Positions 16,151 to 24,158 of a stretch of 64,000 bases of DNA are shown here, one piece after another (the first letter of the stretch is position 1; each line of letters starts with the position of its first letter). The notes under the pieces are model-generated. The model made no database searches and was not told the DNA's origin. It saw nothing but the letters and a program-made list of their open reading frames with translations. The stretch lies in the NCBI GenBank assembly GCA_015709575.1, contig CP054190.1, forward strand, positions 2,354,616 through 2,418,615. The letters are read 5' to 3'. The position numbers were made by a program, and so were the translations under genes. The DNA comes from Planctomycetia bacterium. Lineage in GTDB: Bacteria > Planctomycetota > Phycisphaerae > UBA1845 > Fen-1342.

Positions 16151-16887
16151 TGCACTCCGCAATCAATCCCTTCTATTCGGCGCGCATCGAGCCGCGCCGC
16201 GAGACGCCGGCGCCGGGCCGGTACGCGAAACTCCCGCTGGCTCCGGTCAACGGCAGCCCCGTCCCTCACCTCACGAGCCTCTACCACTTCGACGCGGCCG
16301 GCGAGTACGGCGACCGTGGCTATCCCGGCAACTGCGGCGGCAACCTCATCCGCGACCTGCTGCGGTTCTTCCGGCCGACAACCGTGCTGGACCCGATGAC
16401 CGGCAGCGGAACCTGCCGCGACGTGTGCCGGGAACTCGGCATCCAGTGCTGGTCCAGCGACCTTCACCAGGACGTAGACGCCTGTTCACCGTCGGCGTTC
16501 CCGCGTGGCACGTTCGACTTCTGCTGGCTTCACCCGCCCTACTGGCGGCAGAAGCTCTACACGGACGACTCGCGCGACCTGTCCCGCACGCCCACGCTGG
16601 AGGCGTTCCTTGAACGCTACCGCCAGCTCATCGCCAACTGCGCCGAGTCGCTCGCGGCGGGCGGCAGGCTCGCCATCCTCATGGGCGACTATTGCGACCG
16701 AGGGGCCGGGTTCGTGCCGCTCGTGTACCACACGAAACGGCTTGCCTTCGACGCCGGATTGCGGCAGTGTTGCACGGACATCATCCGGTTCGGCCACGGG
16801 GCCAGCAGCAGCCGCAAGGTCTATCGCAGCGCGTTCATCCCCGGTCTGCACGATGTCTGCACCGTGTTCGAGAAGCAACCCGGATGA
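16147..16887 (+). CDS. Orphan DNA methyltransferase (N4-cytosine/N6-adenine type)
   Basis: A 246-residue methyltransferase with SAM motif I as TVLDPMTGSGTCRD (about residues 78-91) and catalytic motif IV as WLHPPYW (about residues 126-132) instead of the usual DPPY or SPPY. An extension with GNCGGNLIRDLLRF lies before motif I. The order motif I then IV fits the beta-like or small-domain class. No restriction endonuclease lies nearby, so it may protect the element from host restriction or regulate it. It is the fourth of four overlapping genes. Confidence 0.72.
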   Translation: MMHSAINPFYSARIEPRRETPAPGRYAKLPLAPVNGSPVPHLTSLYHFDAAGEYGDRGYPGNCGGNLIRDLLRFFRPTTVLDPMTGSGTCRDVCRELGIQCWSSDLHQDVDACSPSAFPRGTFDFCWLHPPYWRQKLYTDDSRDLSRTPTLEAFLERYRQLIANCAESLAAGGRLAILMGDYCDRGAGFVPLVYHTKRLAFDAGLRQCCTDIIRFGHGASSSRKVYRSAFIPGLHDVCTVFEKQPG

Positions 16888-16913
16888 TTGAGAACTGTGA
16901 AAGGAGACGACTC

Positions 16914-17159
16914 ATGCTGATACCGGACACCGTGACGCGACTGGACTGGGCGGAGGCAGCCGCGATACGCGACCTTGCCGAGCACAGCAACAAGGAACTC
17001 TGGGGGCGGCGAAGCCTGACCAGCGTCATTGAACAGACGCTCAGCCTCATCCACGACGTGAACAACTCCGGACTCTACAGCGGCGCTTTCGCGGCCCAAC
17101 ACCGGGCGCTCGAAATCCAACTCGGCGCCGTGCTGCGCAACCTGGCGGTACACCAGTAG
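16914..17159 (+). CDS. Hypothetical protein, 81 aa
   Basis: An 81-residue protein with the segment RDLAEHSNKELWGRRSLTSV and a helix IEQTLSLIHDVNNSGLYSG. AAAGGAG precedes the ATG at 16914, 26 bases after the methyltransferase stop. It is the last gene of the operon. Helical content and no membrane segment; no family recognised. Confidence 0.5.
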   Translation: MLIPDTVTRLDWAEAAAIRDLAEHSNKELWGRRSLTSVIEQTLSLIHDVNNSGLYSGAFAAQHRALEIQLGAVLRNLAVHQ

Positions 17160-17610
17160 CGGGTAGGCAGCGAATAACCCGCCCTCGACACACATGCGGC
17201 TTCACGCCGGGCAGCACGGCCCGCGCCAGTCGTGGCCGCGCCTGTCACGTCCCGTGCGCGGAGCAGCATAGAAGAGAACCCTCCGGCTCCGAACCTTACC
17301 GGCAGATGGGGTTGATTCGACCAGGCCGACCGGCCATTCGCGTCGGGTCCCGGCACTTGCGAGAACCCGACGGCGACGGCCTTATACGGCAGATGCGACA
17401 CGCTCAGATGACTGGAGGTTCTCCCGGCTTGGGACTTGGGAATCTCCGCGCAAGGGCGATATGTTCACTGAAATCCACTTCTGACTATTACTGAAGTCGT
17501 CTTCTGACAACGACACCATACCGATGCACTCGAAATGCACTGCACAAAAAAACGTATGGGCAGACGTCTCCCCTAAGCGGTGCTTAGGCCGTCTTTCACC
17601 GTGAAAGCCT
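17160..17610. other. Gene-free stretch
   Basis: Frames are broken by stops and nothing resembles coding sequence. It begins with an imperfect GCGGGT/ACCCGC dyad just after the operon end (17159-17182), which could be a weak terminator, and then becomes somewhat richer in A and T toward 17560. It leads into the inverted-repeat cluster next to the insertion sequence. Confidence 0.4.
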
Positions 17611-17784
17611 GCATGACAGACAGCCAGCTTGCTGGCAATCTGGCTTGATTGACCGCATGACGACCGGATGGACAGCTTGCCAGCGTGCCAGCCGTCCGTC
17701 CCGCTGGCACGCTGGCATGACAGACGGCAGGCATGACGGCGTGCATGGACGCCGGCAACAAATACTGCTTGCCAGCCAGCATGA
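17611..17784. repeat. TGCCAGC inverted and direct repeat cluster (possible centromere or origin)
   Basis: A perfect 15-bp inverted repeat, TGCCAGCGTGCCAGC at 17678-17692 and its complement at 17703-17717, has a 10-bp spacer. A second dyad, GCCAGCTTGCTGGC, is at 17623-17636, and TTGCCAGCCAGC occurs near 17770. GCATGACAGAC is directly repeated at 17611-17621 and 17715-17725. Such dense repeated sites upstream of parA would normally be its centromere or operator, or an iteron-type origin. An IS element now lies between the cluster and parA. Confidence 0.5.
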
Positions 17785-17791
17785 AATCGTG

Positions 17792-18196
17792 CTAGGTTCT
17801 GTTTGACGAATCGAGGATTCGTAGACATCGCTGGATCATGGCGAGCGTGATCATGGCGAGGAAGTGTCGGGCGAGCTTCTCGAATCGGGTGGCGATGCGG
17901 CGGCAGTGTTTGAGCCAGCCGATGCAGCGTTCGACGACGTTTCGCCGGCGGTACTGGTCTTTGTCGAGCGGCAGCGTGGGCTGGTCGCTGCGGGTTGGGA
18001 TGACGGCTTGGATGCGTCGCCGCCGCAGCCAAGCGCGGATGCGGCCGTAGCTGTAGCCTTTGTCGCCAGCGACGGCGTTGGGCCGCCGCCGGCGTCGGAT
18101 TCGGATGGTGTCGAGGAGCGTCTCGAATGACTTCGACTCGTGCGCTTGCCCCGCGGTCGCCAACGCCCCGAGCGGAACGCCGCGGCCGTCGGTCAC
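17792..18196 (-). CDS. IS5-family transposase, second frame (orfB)
   Basis: Reached by -1 frameshifting from orfA, this frame contains the continuation GGFGTKLHLVTDGRGVPLG followed by AGQAHESKSFETLLD. It holds the second Asp of the DDE triad in AVAGDKGYSYG and the Glu in RRNVVERCIGWLKHCRR. Its stop codon overlaps the target duplication at the left end. A GTG at 18196 is a nominal start, but independent translation is not expected. Confidence 0.78.
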   Translation of the reverse strand: MTDGRGVPLGALATAGQAHESKSFETLLDTIRIRRRRRPNAVAGDKGYSYGRIRAWLRRRRIQAVIPTRSDQPTLPLDKDQYRRRNVVERCIGWLKHCRRIATRFEKLARHFLAMITLAMIQRCLRILDSSNRT

Positions 18197-18738
18197 CAGA
18201 TGAAGTTTCGTGCCAAAGCCGCCGCGCGATCGTCCCAGGGCGTGGTCGGCCGGCTCGATTTCGCCCCTTTTTTACCGGCTCCGGCCGCAGCGGCGTGGGC
18301 GCGAATGTTCGAGCCGTCGACGTCGAAGACGCTCCAGTCGATGCGTCCGTCTTCGTCAAGCTGCACATGCAGGTGATGCAGCATGCGCTCGAACAGCCCG
18401 TCGCGCGTCCAGCGGCGGAAGCGATGGTAGACGCTCTGCCAGCGCCCGTAGCGTTCGGGCATGTCACGCCAGGGCGCTCCGCTGTTGAGCACCCAGAAGA
18501 TGCCGTTGAGCGTGGTGCGGTGATCGTTCCAACGCCCGCCGCGATGTTGCTTCGGCAGCAGCGGCGCCAGCCGCTCGAAGCCCTCGTCCGACAACTCATA
18601 ACGCCGGCCACGTGGCGCGCCGCCGCTTGTCGAGCCTCTTGCCATCGTCGACCTCCTTGTCGTCGACAACAGCATGCAACAGAAAACCACAACGCGCAAC
18701 CCGTACAAATACCGAACAGCGATCCGTCAAACAGAACC
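17795..18738 (-). mobile_element. IS5-family insertion sequence, complete
   Basis: A 944-bp element bounded by 14-bp identical inverted repeats: GGTTCTGTTTGACG at 17795-17808 and its complement at 18725-18738. It is flanked by the 2-bp duplication TA, and identity extends outward to TGC, so the target may be CTAG-like. It carries a transposase in two overlapping minus-strand frames, as in the IS427-type group of IS5. The ends and both frames look intact, suggesting a recent insertion between the repeat cluster and parA. Confidence 0.88.
18193..18645 (-). CDS. IS5-family transposase, first frame (orfA)
   Basis: The product starts MARGSTSGGAPRGRRYELSD, contains the IS5 N-terminal domain with LLPKQHRGGRWNDHR and then FDVDGSNIRAH, whose first Asp belongs to the DDE triad. 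At the end the frame departs from the family pattern: the sequence GGTAAAAAAGGGG (six A followed by G, complement of 18268-18273) is a slippery site. A -1 shift there joins it to the downstream frame to yield a full DDE transposase of about 283 residues. Without the shift it ends shortly after FIW. Confidence 0.8.
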   Translation of the reverse strand: MARGSTSGGAPRGRRYELSDEGFERLAPLLPKQHRGGRWNDHRTTLNGIFWVLNSGAPWRDMPERYGRWQSVYHRFRRWTRDGLFERMLHHLHVQLDEDGRIDWSVFDVDGSNIRAHAAAAGAGKKGAKSSRPTTPWDDRAAALARNFIW

Positions 18739-18750
18739 TAGCAGTCAAGC

Positions 18751-19428
18751 ATGATTATCGCCGTAGCGAACTCCAAGGGCGGGGTCGGCAAATCGACGCT
18801 CGCCGTTCACCTGGCCGCGTGGCTCGACAAGCAGGGCCACCGGGTGACGCTCGCCGACTGCGACACGCAGCAGTCGTCGTCGCAGTGGATTCGCGAGGCG
18901 GCGCCGCAGGTCAAGGCGCTCTGCCTCCGCGACCCCGACGACATCATCAACGAACTGCCGATGCTCGCCCAGGAGACCGACTACGTTGTCGCCGACGGTC
19001 CCGGCAGCCTTGCCGAGACGAGCAGGGCGCTCCTGCTGGTTGCTGATTCGGCCGTTGTGCCGTGCAAGGCATCCATGCTCGAAATCCGCGCCCTCGATGC
19101 GGCGACGAAAGTGCTGCGCCAGGCGCAGAAGATTCGCTCCGGGATGCCCAAGGCCAAGATCGTCCTCAGCATGGTCGGGAAGAACTACCGGCTCACGCAG
19201 GACATGCGGGAAGCCGCGGCCCTCCTGAAACTCCCCATCACGCCGACGTTCATGACGCTGCGCCAGATTTACGCCGACGCGCCCGGACAGGCGGCCGTCG
19301 TGTGGAACATGGGGTCGCGCGCCCGCGAGGCGGCGGTCGAAGTGGACACGCTCTTCCGCGAGCTGGTCCCGGAAGCGGTGCGCCGGCCGGCGAAGCCGGC
19401 AGCGCAGCGCCGCCAGCCTGTGGCGTAG
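18751..19428 (+). CDS. parA: ParA-type partition ATPase
   Basis: A 225-residue ParA of the short, single-domain type. The deviant Walker A motif SKGGVGKST is at residues 8-16 with the signature Lys at 9, and the ADCDTQQSS switch is near residues 36-44. The YVVADGPG Walker B-like segment follows. It drives even segregation of the element on the nucleoid. A small RHH gene lies 12 bases downstream, the usual partner arrangement. The IS inserted 12 bases upstream must remove or replace the native promoter region. It ends with a basic tail after residue 205. Confidence 0.92.
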   Translation: MIIAVANSKGGVGKSTLAVHLAAWLDKQGHRVTLADCDTQQSSSQWIREAAPQVKALCLRDPDDIINELPMLAQETDYVVADGPGSLAETSRALLLVADSAVVPCKASMLEIRALDAATKVLRQAQKIRSGMPKAKIVLSMVGKNYRLTQDMREAAALLKLPITPTFMTLRQIYADAPGQAAVVWNMGSRAREAAVEVDTLFRELVPEAVRRPAKPAAQRRQPVA

Positions 19429-19440
19429 GGGAGGGGACAC

Positions 19441-19752
19441 ATGGCCGAGCGCCGCTCACTCACCGATGGACTCAAGGCGACGCCGGCCATCGACCCGGCC
19501 GTCGCCAAGGAGTTCATTCACGGCGCGAAGGCGACCAGCGATCGCCAGGCGTCATCGCCGCCGACAACCGAGCCGCCCGCGCCGGTCGTGAACCGTGCGC
19601 CGATCAGCACGCGCATCCGCGCCAACTTCGCGTCAGCGTTGAAACGCGCATCGCTGGAACGCCAGTTGAAAGGCGTCGAGCCGAACACGCTCCAGGACAT
19701 CCTGGAGCAGGCCATCGAGCCGTGGCTCAAATCCAACGGATACCTGCCGTGA
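19441..19752 (+). CDS. Small partner of ParA (ribbon-helix-helix-like)
   Basis: The 103-residue product has a disordered, Pro/Ala-rich N-terminal half and a C-terminal block, STRIRANFASALKRASLERQL then TLQDILEQAIEPWLKSNGYL, that fits a ribbon-helix-helix DNA-binding fold. With short ParA proteins such RHH partners act as the centromere-binding and autorepressor protein. The start at 19441 follows GGGGAGGGGACAC, 12 bases after parA. The natural binding site may be the TGCCAGC cluster on the other side of the IS. Confidence 0.65.
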   Translation: MAERRSLTDGLKATPAIDPAVAKEFIHGAKATSDRQASSPPTTEPPAPVVNRAPISTRIRANFASALKRASLERQLKGVEPNTLQDILEQAIEPWLKSNGYLP

Positions 19753-19767
19753 CCGGCAGGTCAGGGG

Positions 19768-20391
19768 TCACGATTCCTGATCTTGCGCGGTGGGCGGCGG
19801 CGACGGCAGCAGCGGCGTGTCGCCGAGCAGCAGTTCCTGCTGCCGACCCGCGCCTTTCAGGTGGTACGACCGCACGAAGGCCAAGCGGTCGCCGTTGAAC
19901 ATGAACCGGATGTTGACGAAGAACACGCCGTCGCTGGGGCTGCGGTACAGGAACTCCTTCTCCAGCAGTTCGCGCACGCCACGCTGATAGGTCCGATCGT
20001 TGATCCCGTGATCCTTCGCGACGTACTGGTTCAGCTTGATTTCGTCGGAGCCGGGGTTCGCCCGCATCTGCTGGTACACAAGCTCGAACACCTGCATCCC
20101 CGTCTTGGACAGGTCCGCGGCCTGCTTGATGCCGTCGAGGAAGAGCTTCACGAACCGGCTGCTGTCCACTTCCTCTTCCCACCAGAACCCCATGCCGCCC
20201 AGGCCCCGGACCTCGCCGCTGCTGTTGTCCACGATGACGGAACCCTTGCCGCCGGGCACATGGAAACGCTTCGTGCGCGTGGGCATTCCGTTCGCGGACG
20301 GGACGCTGGGATTCGTGCGGTAAACAGGGAACCCGCGCTTGGTGCTGACCTGGTTCGCGGGCAGGGCCGCGTTCTGACGTTCTGCCGACAT
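19768..20391 (-). CDS. RepL-like plasmid replication protein (winged helix)
   Basis: A 207-residue protein whose middle part resembles RepL-type replication proteins: RFVKLFLDGIKQ, then LSKTGMQVFELVYQQM, a winged-helix section with ISDRT-like INDRTYQRGVRELLEKEFLYRS, and GVFFVNIRFMFNGDRLAF at the end. RepL proteins start plasmid replication. It is convergent with the partition operon (15 bases apart), and GGAGGG lies upstream of the ATG. Other winged-helix replication or copy-number regulators remain possible. Together with parA it indicates a plasmid ancestry for the element. Confidence 0.55.
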   Translation of the reverse strand: MSAERQNAALPANQVSTKRGFPVYRTNPSVPSANGMPTRTKRFHVPGGKGSVIVDNSSGEVRGLGGMGFWWEEEVDSSRFVKLFLDGIKQAADLSKTGMQVFELVYQQMRANPGSDEIKLNQYVAKDHGINDRTYQRGVRELLEKEFLYRSPSDGVFFVNIRFMFNGDRLAFVRSYHLKGAGRQQELLLGDTPLLPSPPPTAQDQES

Positions 20392-20943
20392 TTTCTCCCT
20401 CCGGAATTGTCACTCGACAGACAGCACATTGGCAGACAAGCGACAAACGCGCAAGGGATTTCTGACGGTCGCCCGACGAGTCGTGACGGCGGCCCGACAG
20501 GTTCTGTCGTTCCGGATCGAGCAACTTCAACAGGTTGCGCTCGTGCTCTTTCTTGTACTCAATACACGTCCGTCGGGGCCGCCGCCGGAGCGCGGACCCA
20601 AGGCGCTGGCGCAGGCGGCGGCGCCACCGGCCCGCAAGAAGAGCCGCGAAGCTCCTGTCACGACGAGAAGGCGGCATCCCGTCGCAGTGGTGACGCGCGA
20701 CACGTTCAGATCGCAGTGGCTTCGAGTCGTGGTGAGGAGGAAGAGGGCATCCAGGGAAGGAACCGGCGGGACCAATCGCCAGAATCCGCATTAGCGAGTC
20801 CGACAGAAGAGATTCGGCCTTCGGACAGCCTAGGCAGGCTCCGATTGCTCTTTCAATGCTGTACGGCCCGTTTGTATGCGAATGGATGCGGTATTGTCAC
20901 AAAAGGTTCACCTAAGGTTTCCCGACTGGAGTGAGATAATGAC
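20392..20943. other. Gene-poor stretch with CGACAG motifs upstream of the rep-like gene
   Basis: Long open frames exist on both strands but none has a ribosome site or protein-like composition. The part next to the rep-like gene contains repeated GACA/TGTC elements, including the dyad CGACAGGTTCTGTCG at 20495-20509 and CGACGAGTCG at 20474-20483, plus CGACAGACAG near 20414. These could be operator or origin sites for the replication protein. Confidence 0.35.
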
Positions 20944-20964
20944 TTGAACACCGTGGAGTGTGCA

Positions 20965-22983
20965 GTGCCAGATCCAGCCCCGCTTATGTCATCAGATGCG
21001 CCGTTCTATGGGCGTTTGTGGAAGTCGTTCGAGCACGCCATCAAAGGGCAGGCCGGAAACGTCACCGAGAGAGTCAGCATCGCGGCACACGAGCACATGG
21101 GTGTCCGCAAGGCCGATGCCGCGAAATGGATACCGTGGATCGGTGGCGCCGCCGCTGGAACAGTCGGCCTGTTGCTCATCGAACCGTTGACGAAGCTCGG
21201 ACAAGCGGCGACGAATGCCGCAAAGCAAGTCGTCACGGGCTTTGGCTTTTTGCCCAAGATACCTGTCATCGGCAGCGTCTTCAGCTTGGCGGGGGACGCC
21301 ATCGATATGGTCGGCAACGTGTCCGGTGCTATATTCGGCGGCCTTGCCAGCCTGGTCACGTTCAAGGCGCTTCAGGTTGACGCAACACCGCCTTCCTATT
21401 CGCACGGTGACGTAACCGGAGCGGTCATGCCGGCCTCCGCCGTTGATGCGCTGGCACAATACACTCGTGGCTCGCCGGCGGCGGGGCAACGATTGTCCCC
21501 GGAGGCCGAACTGCGAAACCGCCTGCGTGGCCCTGTGAGCGACGCGACCGTCGCGCCCGCGACACGGGCGCAAGTGAACGCCTTGAAGGATCTGCTCGGC
21601 GGCGGCACACTCGGCCAGGACCGCATCGCACGAATCACCGAGACGCAGCCACTCACGGCCGGTTCTGCCGAGGCGGTTCTCAAGTACCTGCGAAACGATC
21701 GAGCCGGTATTCGCGATGGCGTCGCCGAGGAATTGCTTGGAGGAGGCGCTCGACGTTGGCTACGCATCAACCCCTTCGCCCAACTCCGAAACATCCGCGA
21801 AGCCACCGGCATCGGCACGAGTTTCGGTCGAGTCGCAAGAGTGACCCGGCAACGGATGAACGCCCGGCTTGATGGTGTCGTGAACACCATAAAGGAGAAC
21901 ATCGTCGCCGCTTCGGCTGAATCCTCACCGAGCGCCACCGTGAGCGAGCCGGTCACCACCGGCAGAGTAGCCGGGCTCGCCAAGGGAACGATCAACTTCG
22001 GCGGCAATCTGGCCGGCGCCGCATTGTTCGGCTACGGCGCATATCACGGGGCCGAGAAGACGGCGGAGAGCTTCCAGAACGGCGAAGTCGCAGGAACGAT
22101 CGTCGGGGGCGTCGAGGCTACTGCCGCTACGTCCGGTGCCGCCATTGCGACGGGCAAAGCCTTCGGCCGCATGAATGCGGCTGGCAAACGACTCGGCCCG
22201 TTGGCCGCCGTCGTCACCGCAGCCGACGGGATTCATCGTACGCTTCACGAAGACACGGACTGGCACAAGGCCCAGCGCGCAGCACAAACCGCCGTCGAGA
22301 CCACCGCAGTCGTCGGATCGGACCTTGCCATCAAAAGTGCGCTCGCTTCCGGAACCGGGATCGCCGCAAAGAGTGGACTTGCAGCCGCCGGGGCCGCTGC
22401 GCTGCCCTTGGCCGTAGTCGCCGGCGCTGCCTTCGACCTCTGGGGTATCCATCAGTGCATCGAAACCGGCATCGACACCAGTCGCATCTACGAGGCGATC
22501 GACAGCAGCGTCAAAGCCAACACCGAAAGGCTCACCAACCTGAAACCAATGGCATCGCGAAGCTACTACCTCACCGCAGGCTCGGAACACCTTGGCCATG
22601 CCGCCAGGAACGAGCAGGGTAATGTTGATCTCACGCGACTGGAGAACATCGACAAGTTGCGCCGTGCCATCATGGACGCCCGCGAGGCCGCGCGCAGGGA
22701 CGTTGATGACACATCCTGGTTCGGCACATGGCGCTACCTGCATTTCATGGAAGGACAGTCACAGGCGCACTCCAGGTACGAGGAGCGGAAGCTCGATGTC
22801 CGAACGTGCGATGCAGCCCTTGAAGAACTGAACGCCCTCGAAACCCACCTTCAGAAGGCGCACGAAGCCAAGAGCTATGCCGCAGCGGAGGCACAAAAAC
22901 TGAGTGCCCGTGTCGCGGCCGTTCGGCCGTCCGCGCCCGATACGCCATCCACGTCCCTCACCGATCCGCACTCACGTTCGTAG
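20965..22983 (+). CDS. Large Ala/Gly-rich protein of unknown function, about 672 aa
   Basis: The frame opens at a TTG (20944); a GTG at 20965 with GGAG six bases upstream is preferred here, and the first ATG is at 20986. The protein alternates hydrophobic Gly/Ala segments (GGAAAGTVGLLLIEPL, AGDAIDMVGNVSGAIFGGLASLV, AAGAAALPLAVVAGAAFDLWGI) with charged helical regions, and ends in a Glu/Arg/Ala-rich coiled-coil-like tail. Such a composition resembles pore-forming or membrane-inserting portions of toxins or large phage/plasmid envelope proteins, but no motif is decisive. It has no signal peptide. Its 3' end overlaps the PEP-CTERM gene on the opposite strand by 26 bases. Confidence 0.65.
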   Translation: MPDPAPLMSSDAPFYGRLWKSFEHAIKGQAGNVTERVSIAAHEHMGVRKADAAKWIPWIGGAAAGTVGLLLIEPLTKLGQAATNAAKQVVTGFGFLPKIPVIGSVFSLAGDAIDMVGNVSGAIFGGLASLVTFKALQVDATPPSYSHGDVTGAVMPASAVDALAQYTRGSPAAGQRLSPEAELRNRLRGPVSDATVAPATRAQVNALKDLLGGGTLGQDRIARITETQPLTAGSAEAVLKYLRNDRAGIRDGVAEELLGGGARRWLRINPFAQLRNIREATGIGTSFGRVARVTRQRMNARLDGVVNTIKENIVAASAESSPSATVSEPVTTGRVAGLAKGTINFGGNLAGAALFGYGAYHGAEKTAESFQNGEVAGTIVGGVEATAATSGAAIATGKAFGRMNAAGKRLGPLAAVVTAADGIHRTLHEDTDWHKAQRAAQTAVETTAVVGSDLAIKSALASGTGIAAKSGLAAAGAAALPLAVVAGAAFDLWGIHQCIETGIDTSRIYEAIDSSVKANTERLTNLKPMASRSYYLTAGSEHLGHAARNEQGNVDLTRLENIDKLRRAIMDAREAARRDVDDTSWFGTWRYLHFMEGQSQAHSRYEERKLDVRTCDAALEELNALETHLQKAHEAKSYAAAEAQKLSARVAAVRPSAPDTPSTSLTDPHSRS

Positions 22984-23647
22984 CGGCAGGCCTCCGCCGC
23001 CGAAACGCAGCGAAACCAAGCAGTGAAAGCGCGGCGAGTCCCGCCGGTTCGGGCACGGTGAGCACGCGAATCTCGTCAAATGGTGTGCTGACCTGCAAGT
23101 GGAACGCGAGCGTCCTCTGGTCCGGCGAGATCGTGAACCAGTCCTCGCCGCCTTGCGTGCCGTCACCGACATCGAACACGCCGCGCCGGGCGACTTCGGT
23201 GCTGAAAATCGTGCCGAGACCGAAGGCCGCGTCCGACTCGTCAAGGTGCCGGGCCTCCTGCCTGTTCCAGGCGATGACGCCGAGGATGTCCGCGTCGAAC
23301 GTGACGCTCCCCTCCACGGTCTGGAACGAGCCGCCCACGGTGTCGAAATGGATGAAGTGACTGCTCACTACCGAGCCGGCGCCGATCGTGTCGAAGACGA
23401 ACGAGAGCGCTGAGCCGTACATACCCGGCGCGGCGGCGTCGATGGTCATGGGCGCCGCGAGGGTGACACCCTGCGCCTCGTTCCACGCGAACGCCGTCGT
23501 GTTGCTCGTGAGGACGCCGAGCTGCGCATCCGCCGGCCGCGGGATGAGCATGGCGCTGCCGCCGACACCGATGATGTCGGCTCGCGCTGCGGCGGGGCAG
23601 AGGACAGGGACCAGGAGACCAGCGACGACCATTCGTGACCCGTGCAT
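22958..23647 (-). CDS. PEP-CTERM sorted exported protein
   Basis: The ATG at 23647 has GGAGGG nearby and starts a 229-residue protein with a signal peptide (MVVAGLLVPVLCPAAARA). The mature part is beta-rich with many Asp, Gly and Thr, and the C terminus is a classical PEP-CTERM tag: VPEPAGLAALSLLGFAAF followed by RRRR. The tag targets proteins for exosortase processing and surface or exopolysaccharide association; no exosortase gene is in the window. The gene is convergent with and overlaps the large unknown gene by 26 bases. Confidence 0.88.
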   Translation of the reverse strand: MHGSRMVVAGLLVPVLCPAAARADIIGVGGSAMLIPRPADAQLGVLTSNTTAFAWNEAQGVTLAAPMTIDAAAPGMYGSALSFVFDTIGAGSVVSSHFIHFDTVGGSFQTVEGSVTFDADILGVIAWNRQEARHLDESDAAFGLGTIFSTEVARRGVFDVGDGTQGGEDWFTISPDQRTLAFHLQVSTPFDEIRVLTVPEPAGLAALSLLGFAAFRRRRPAATNVSADR

Positions 23648-23710
23648 GGGACAACCCTCCATCAGGGGATGCGGAACCTGTTCGGGCCGATACGCAGGCC
23701 CGTGGGCGTC

Positions 23711-23768
23711 TGCTGCTAAACTAGCAGCAAGATTGGGGCAGTTTACTTTGCTGCTCGAATGGCAGCAA
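23711..23768 (+). promoter_or_regulatory. Paired operator dyads of the XRE-type regulator
   Basis: A perfect dyad TGCTGCTA-AAC-TAGCAGCA lies at 23711-23729. A second, TTGCTGC/GCAGCAA (23748-23754 and 23762-23768), overlaps the start codon of the HTH gene at 23759. Both share GCAGCAA, so the regulator encoded immediately downstream probably represses its own gene and perhaps the divergent PEP-CTERM gene at 23647. Confidence 0.55.
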
Positions 23769-23989
23769 GGCCCCAGCACAAGACCGCCTATCGAAAGATG
23801 TGCGGGATGCTGCGCCGGATGCGAACAGACGCCGGACTGACCCAGCGCGACCTGGCTGTGCGGCTCAAAATGCACAACACGATGGTCCACCGCTCCGAGA
23901 TCGGGGACCGGCGGATCGACCCGGTGGAGTTCGCCGCGTGGTGCCGAGCCTGCGGGACCGACCCCGGCAAGGCGATCCAGGAACTCTGA
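23759..23989 (+). CDS. XRE-family small transcriptional regulator, 76 aa
   Basis: A compact helix-turn-helix protein: GMLRRMRTDAGLTQRDLAVRL is the first helix pair, and KMHNTMVHRSEIGDRRIDP the recognition helix region. It has no additional domain. GCAGCAAG palindromes overlap its start (see operator entry). It may control the neighbouring PEP-CTERM gene or the ATPase gene downstream. Another HTH regulator heads the defence operon at 27.96 kb. Confidence 0.82.
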   Translation: MAARPQHKTAYRKMCGMLRRMRTDAGLTQRDLAVRLKMHNTMVHRSEIGDRRIDPVEFAAWCRACGTDPGKAIQEL

Positions 23990-24158
23990 CGCAGTCGCGA
24001 TGGGCGATCCGGGTTGAAGCACCGTATTCGCGCTCGCTGAACACGCCGTCGATCCGATAGCGAAGCCGAGTCCGCGCTCGTTGACAGCCCAAGCGAGCGG
24101 TGCTACGCCAAGTACACTTGCACGGGTAGGGGTGTCTAAGGAACCAGGAGCAACGCTT

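Noticed and set aside
17160..17610. CRISPR-like repeats near 17.6 kb
   Set aside because: The repeats are dyads and short direct copies without the equal spacing and unique spacers of a CRISPR array.
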